Shown here: piece by piece, positions 5,831-8,012 of the stretch
How positions within the stretch are numbered: position 1 is the first letter of the stretch
Layout of the letters: each line of letters starts with the position of its first letter
Source of the DNA: Eggerthellaceae bacterium UBA5906
Lineage (GTDB): Bacteria > Actinomycetota > Coriobacteriia > Coriobacteriales > Eggerthellaceae
NCBI GenBank assembly: GCA_002431805.1
Contig: DJEE01000173.1
Coordinates: 1,081 to 9,092, forward strand
Direction of reading: 5' to 3'
Length of the DNA stretch: 8,012 nucleotides
Made by a program: the position numbers and the translations under genes
Notes under the pieces: model-generated
Seen by the model: only the letters and a program-made list of their open reading frames with translations
Databases searched by the model: none
What the model was told of the DNA's origin: nothing

Positions 5831-6007
5831 CGGGACGCCACCCGCCGCGTAACCGCCGCCACGCCAATGTCACGCATTCGTCAAAAAGCGCAGACGAAAT
5901 AAGCACGAGATGCGCCAAAGGAATGCAAAAGTCGGCAAACGGCGCCACAGTGCTGGGTTTAATCCTGGTACTGGTTAAGGAACATAAACTGCAACGGATG
6001 GAAGCGG
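5831..6007. other. Intergenic stretch without recognised features
   Basis: Between the J-domain promoter and the hairpin at 6018-6041 I find no gene with a ribosome site, no tRNA-like fold and no repeat. A T-rich region on the minus strand could carry upstream promoter elements for the J-domain gene. Confidence 0.4.
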
Positions 6008-6041
6008 AAGAAAATCTCGGGTCGGACGGGCACCCGACCCG
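6008..6041 (-). terminator. Rho-independent terminator, minus strand
   Basis: CGGGTCGG (6018-6025) and CCGACCCG (6034-6041) form a perfect 8-bp stem with an 8-base loop. On the minus strand it is followed by AGATTTTCTT. It would end the candidate small RNA, or purH transcripts that pass the hairpin at 6124-6163. Confidence 0.6.
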
Positions 6042-6113
6042 GTAATTCGCTAAACCGCGCCGCCCGCACTCCCTGAAAGCTTGACCACCAGACGGGACGG
6101 GCTTTGCTGGTAT
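6008..6113 (-). ncRNA. Candidate small RNA of about 106 nt
   Basis: On the minus strand a perfect TATAAT (6125-6120) is followed about 70-100 bases later by a terminator hairpin with a T-run. The interval has no start codon with a ribosome site. It can fold: ACCAG pairs with CTGGT, or alternatively GCCCG/TCCC with GGGA/CGGGC. It lies between purH and the J-domain gene. It may instead be just the 3' untranslated region of purH, giving a processed RNA. Confidence 0.35.
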
Positions 6114-6119
6114 GGCTGC

Positions 6120-6125
6120 ATTATA
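6120..6125 (-). promoter_or_regulatory. Consensus -10 box TATAAT downstream of purH
   Basis: A perfect TATAAT on the minus strand, starting within the last pairs of the hairpin at 6124-6163. TTGCCC lies 19 bp upstream as a possible -35. It points away from purH, towards the candidate small RNA. Confidence 0.4.
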
Positions 6126-6163
6126 CGGAAAGCGGCTTGCCCTGGGGCAAGCCGCTTTCCGTA
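6124..6163. terminator. Strong 18-bp hairpin after purH
   Basis: Arms 6124-6141 and 6146-6163 are perfectly complementary (TACGGAAAGCGGCTTGCC and its inverse) with a CTGG loop. It starts 78 bases after the purH stop. No U-run follows on the minus strand (ATAATGC), so it may stop polymerase inefficiently or mainly protect the 3' end of the mRNA. Between it and the purH stop (6164-6241) I see nothing else. Confidence 0.6.
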
Positions 6164-6241
6164 ACGCTTTGTAAACTCCCTCGAGGTCCGAGCAATTCGC
6201 AGCCGCATTTTCGCCAGCCGCAAAACGCCTGCAACTCCCAA

Positions 6242-7882
6242 CTAGTGACGGAAGTGCCTGTGGCCGGTGAAGACCATGGCGATGCCGTGTTCGTTGCAGG
6301 CTTGGATGGACTCGTCGTCGCGGATGGAGCCGCCAGGCTGGATGATGGCGGTCACGCCCCACTCGGCCAGCGTGTCCACGTTGTCGCGGAACGGGAAGAA
6401 CGCGTCGGACGCGCACACGAGGCCCTTGGCCTCCACGCCCATGCGCTCGCACGCCTCGTGCGCACGCTTGCATGCCAAAAGCGCGCTGTCCACGCGGTTA
6501 GGCTGACCAGGCCCCATGCCAATGCCGGCATGATCGCGCGACACCAAAATGGCGTTGGACTTCACGCCCTTGCACACGCGCCACGCGAACATGAGCTCGT
6601 GCATTTCGGCATCGGTAGGCTTGCGGTCGGTAGGAACGGTGAACGTTGCCGGGTCCTCGGTCACGCGGTCCACGTCTTGCACCAGCACGCCGCCGTCAAC
6701 GCTGCGCACCTCCACGGCTGCCGGCGCGTCAACGCCGCCGGTACGCAGCACGCGCAAGTTCTTCTTCTGCTGCAAAAGCTCCAGCGCGGCAGACTCGAAC
6801 TCGGGAGCAATGAGCACCTCCACAAACTGGTGGTTCTCGTTGATGTGCTGCACCATTTCCAGCGTGACCTCGCGGTTTGCAGCAATGATGCCGCCAAACG
6901 CGCTTTTCGGGTCACACGCGAACGCCTTGTCGTAGGCCTCGGCGATGGTGGCAGCCGTGGCCGAACCGCAGGGGTTTTGGTGCTTCAGGATAATAACGGC
7001 CGGCTCGTCGAACTCGCGCACGAGCGACCAGCACGCGTCGGTATCAAGGATGTTGTTGTACGACAGCTCCTTGCCGTTGAGCTGCTCAGCGTTCACCAGG
7101 CTGTGCTCCTGGGCGAACTCGTCCACGCGGTAGAACACGGCCTGCTGATGCGGGTTTTCGCCGTAGCGCAGGTCCTGCTGCTTTTCCATGTACAGCGCGC
7201 ACTCGGGCGGGAACTCGCCCTGGCCTTCGCCCTCTTCGCAACCGCAACCGCAGCCCTCGCCGTGCTCGTGAGGGTGCGCAGCCTGAATCTGATCGAACAG
7301 GAAGTCGGCAATGGCGCCGTCGTAGGCGTTCGTGGTTTCGAACACCTCAAGCGCCAGCTCCATGCGCGTGTCGCGCGTGGTGGCGCCGTCGTTTTCGCGC
7401 ATTTCATCCAGGATGTCGTCATAGGTTTCGGGGTCGGTGACCACGGTGACGCTCTCGAAGTTTTTCGCGGCGCTGCGCAGCATGGAAGGACCGCCAATGT
7501 CGATGTTCTCGATGCACGTGCCGAAGTCCGCGCCCGACTCCACCGTTTTCTCGAAGGCGTACAGGTTCACAACCACCATGTCAATCATCTTGATGCCGTG
7601 CTCGGCGGCCTCCGCCATGTGCTTGGGGTTGTCGCGCTTGGCCAAAAGCCCGCCGTGCACCATCGGGTGCAGCGTTTTCACACGGCCGTCCATCATCTCG
7701 GGGAACTTCGTCACCTCGTCGATGGGCGTAACCGGCACGCCGGCTTCGGCGATAACGCGCGCCGTGCCGCCCGTGGAGATGATTTCCGCGCCGAACTCGT
7801 CGTGCAGGGCGCGCGCGAACTCAACGACGCCCGTTTTGTCCGTCACCGAAATAAGTACGCGCTTGACCTTGGGATCTGCCAC
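6242..7882 (-). CDS. purH: Bifunctional AICAR transformylase/IMP cyclohydrolase
   Basis: A 546-residue protein catalysing the last two steps of de novo purine synthesis: formylation of AICAR by 10-formyl-THF, then ring closure to IMP. The N-terminal cyclohydrolase domain has the MGS fold, with [10 protein letters not shown] (35-44), [16 protein letters not shown] (65-80) and [13 protein letters not shown] (130-142). The transformylase domain has LRYGENPHQ (238-246), the catalytic Lys300-His301 in KHQNPCG, GVKSNAI (439-445) and the C-terminal IIQPGGS (513-519) and TGHRHFRH end. Where most homologues read GAGQMxRVDS, this one has [12 protein letters not shown] (455-466). Residues 203-228 form an insertion between domains, [13 protein letters not shown] followed by Glu/Gly, with four Cys and three His. 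The GTG start follows AGGAG by seven bases. The gene stands alone, without other pur genes beside it. Length is slightly above the usual 510-530, explained by the insertion. Confidence 0.97.
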   Translation of the reverse strand: MADPKVKRVLISVTDKTGVVEFARALHDEFGAEIISTGGTARVIAEAGVPVTPIDEVTKFPEMMDGRVKTLHPMVHGGLLAKRDNPKHMAEAAEHGIKMIDMVVVNLYAFEKTVESGADFGTCIENIDIGGPSMLRSAAKNFESVTVVTDPETYDDILDEMRENDGATTRDTRMELALEVFETTNAYDGAIADFLFDQIQAAHPHEHGEGCGCGCEEGEGQGEFPPECALYMEKQQDLRYGENPHQQAVFYRVDEFAQEHSLVNAEQLNGKELSYNNILDTDACWSLVREFDEPAVIILKHQNPCGSATAATIAEAYDKAFACDPKSAFGGIIAANREVTLEMVQHINENHQFVEVLIAPEFESAALELLQQKKNLRVLRTGGVDAPAAVEVRSVDGGVLVQDVDRVTEDPATFTVPTDRKPTDAEMHELMFAWRVCKGVKSNAILVSRDHAGIGMGPGQPNRVDSALLACKRAHEACERMGVEAKGLVCASDAFFPFRDNVDTLAEWGVTAIIQPGGSIRDDESIQACNEHGIAMVFTGHRHFRH

Positions 7883-7959
7883 TTACTTGCTCCTAACCTT
7901 TTACCGTTTCCTATCGCAAAGCGGACATGAGCGCCAAAGCGCCGCCCGCGTGTTGCCAC

Positions 7960-7996
7960 AAAATGAGCCAAAGAGGCCCAGTTACTTTTGACTCAT
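7960..7996 (-). terminator. Inverted repeat upstream of purH, terminator-like
   Basis: Arms 7963-7972 and 7987-7996 pair over 10 bp (one G-U on the minus strand) with a 14-base loop; on the minus strand TTT follows. It lies 81 bases before the purH start. It could terminate a gene beyond the right edge, or be an operator or attenuator of purH. No clear purH promoter is visible in 7883-8012. Confidence 0.35.
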
Positions 7997-8012
7997 GCCC
8001 TGCCCAGGCTTG

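Noticed and set aside
5818..5877. N-terminal extension of the J-domain protein to 5877
   Set aside because: It would run through the TATAGT box, and the J-domain begins right at the ATG at 5817.
5949..5975. Imperfect hairpin CAGTGCTGGG/CCTGGTACTG
   Set aside because: It relies on three wobble pairs on the plus strand only, where no transcript is expected.
6042..6123. tRNA or SRP RNA between purH and the J-domain gene
   Set aside because: No T-loop GGTTCRA or acceptor pairing, and no GGAAG/AGCAGC SRP motif.
6207..6217. ATTTTCGCCAG, an 11-base match to the end of the inverted-repeat element (4623-4633)
   Set aside because: It is isolated, without the rest of the end or a mirrored partner, so probably chance.
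6104..7930. A 608-codon open frame on the plus strand opposite purH
   Set aside because: It is an antisense shadow caused by high G+C third positions in purH. It has no ribosome site and a His/Arg/Val-rich composition unlike a real protein.

Overview
The window looks like chromosomal DNA from a G+C-rich bacterium. Codon use, good Shine-Dalgarno sites, occasional GTG/TTG starts and the gene set would suit an anaerobic actinobacterium, perhaps of the Coriobacteriia/Eggerthellales type. That placement is an impression from gene content, not a measured assignment. There are no rRNA or tRNA genes, no CRISPR array and no transposase.

Layout, left to right. (1) Positions 1-138: the first 46 codons of a minus-strand gene, possibly a hotdog thioesterase, running off the left edge. 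(2) 279-707, minus: a complete PaaI/YdiI-type hotdog thioesterase with a -10 box and a leader hairpin upstream and a terminator downstream. (3) 899-3441, minus: a two-gene operon with a 4-base ATGA overlap, encoding an ATP-grasp ligase followed by an MprF/YbhN-type multi-pass membrane protein with a long alanine/glutamate-rich tail. (4) 3442-3790: a divergent promoter region with a -10 box for each side, a direct repeat and a 12-bp inverted repeat. (5) 3791-4614, plus: two overlapping crcB/Fluc fluoride-channel genes whose charge patterns predict opposite membrane topologies. (6) 4613-4787: a 175-bp element with 17-bp perfect terminal inverted repeats, MITE-like, abutting the second crcB gene. 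(7) 4915-5817, minus: a J-domain protein anchored by C-terminal membrane segments, probably translated from a leaderless mRNA. (8) 5818-6241: an intergenic stretch holding two hairpins and a consensus TATAAT, together suggesting a short minus-strand RNA. (9) 6242-7882, minus: purH, the bifunctional last enzyme of IMP synthesis, with a His/Cys-rich acidic insertion between its two domains.

Functionally the window is a mosaic: purine synthesis (purH), fluoride resistance (crcB pair), a membrane chaperone cofactor, acyl-CoA or related thioester hydrolysis, and the ATP-grasp/flippase-like pair. That pair is the strongest candidate here for an uncharacterised system, because a ligase and a polytopic lipid-handling membrane protein are translationally coupled. 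Its substrate cannot be read from the sequence.
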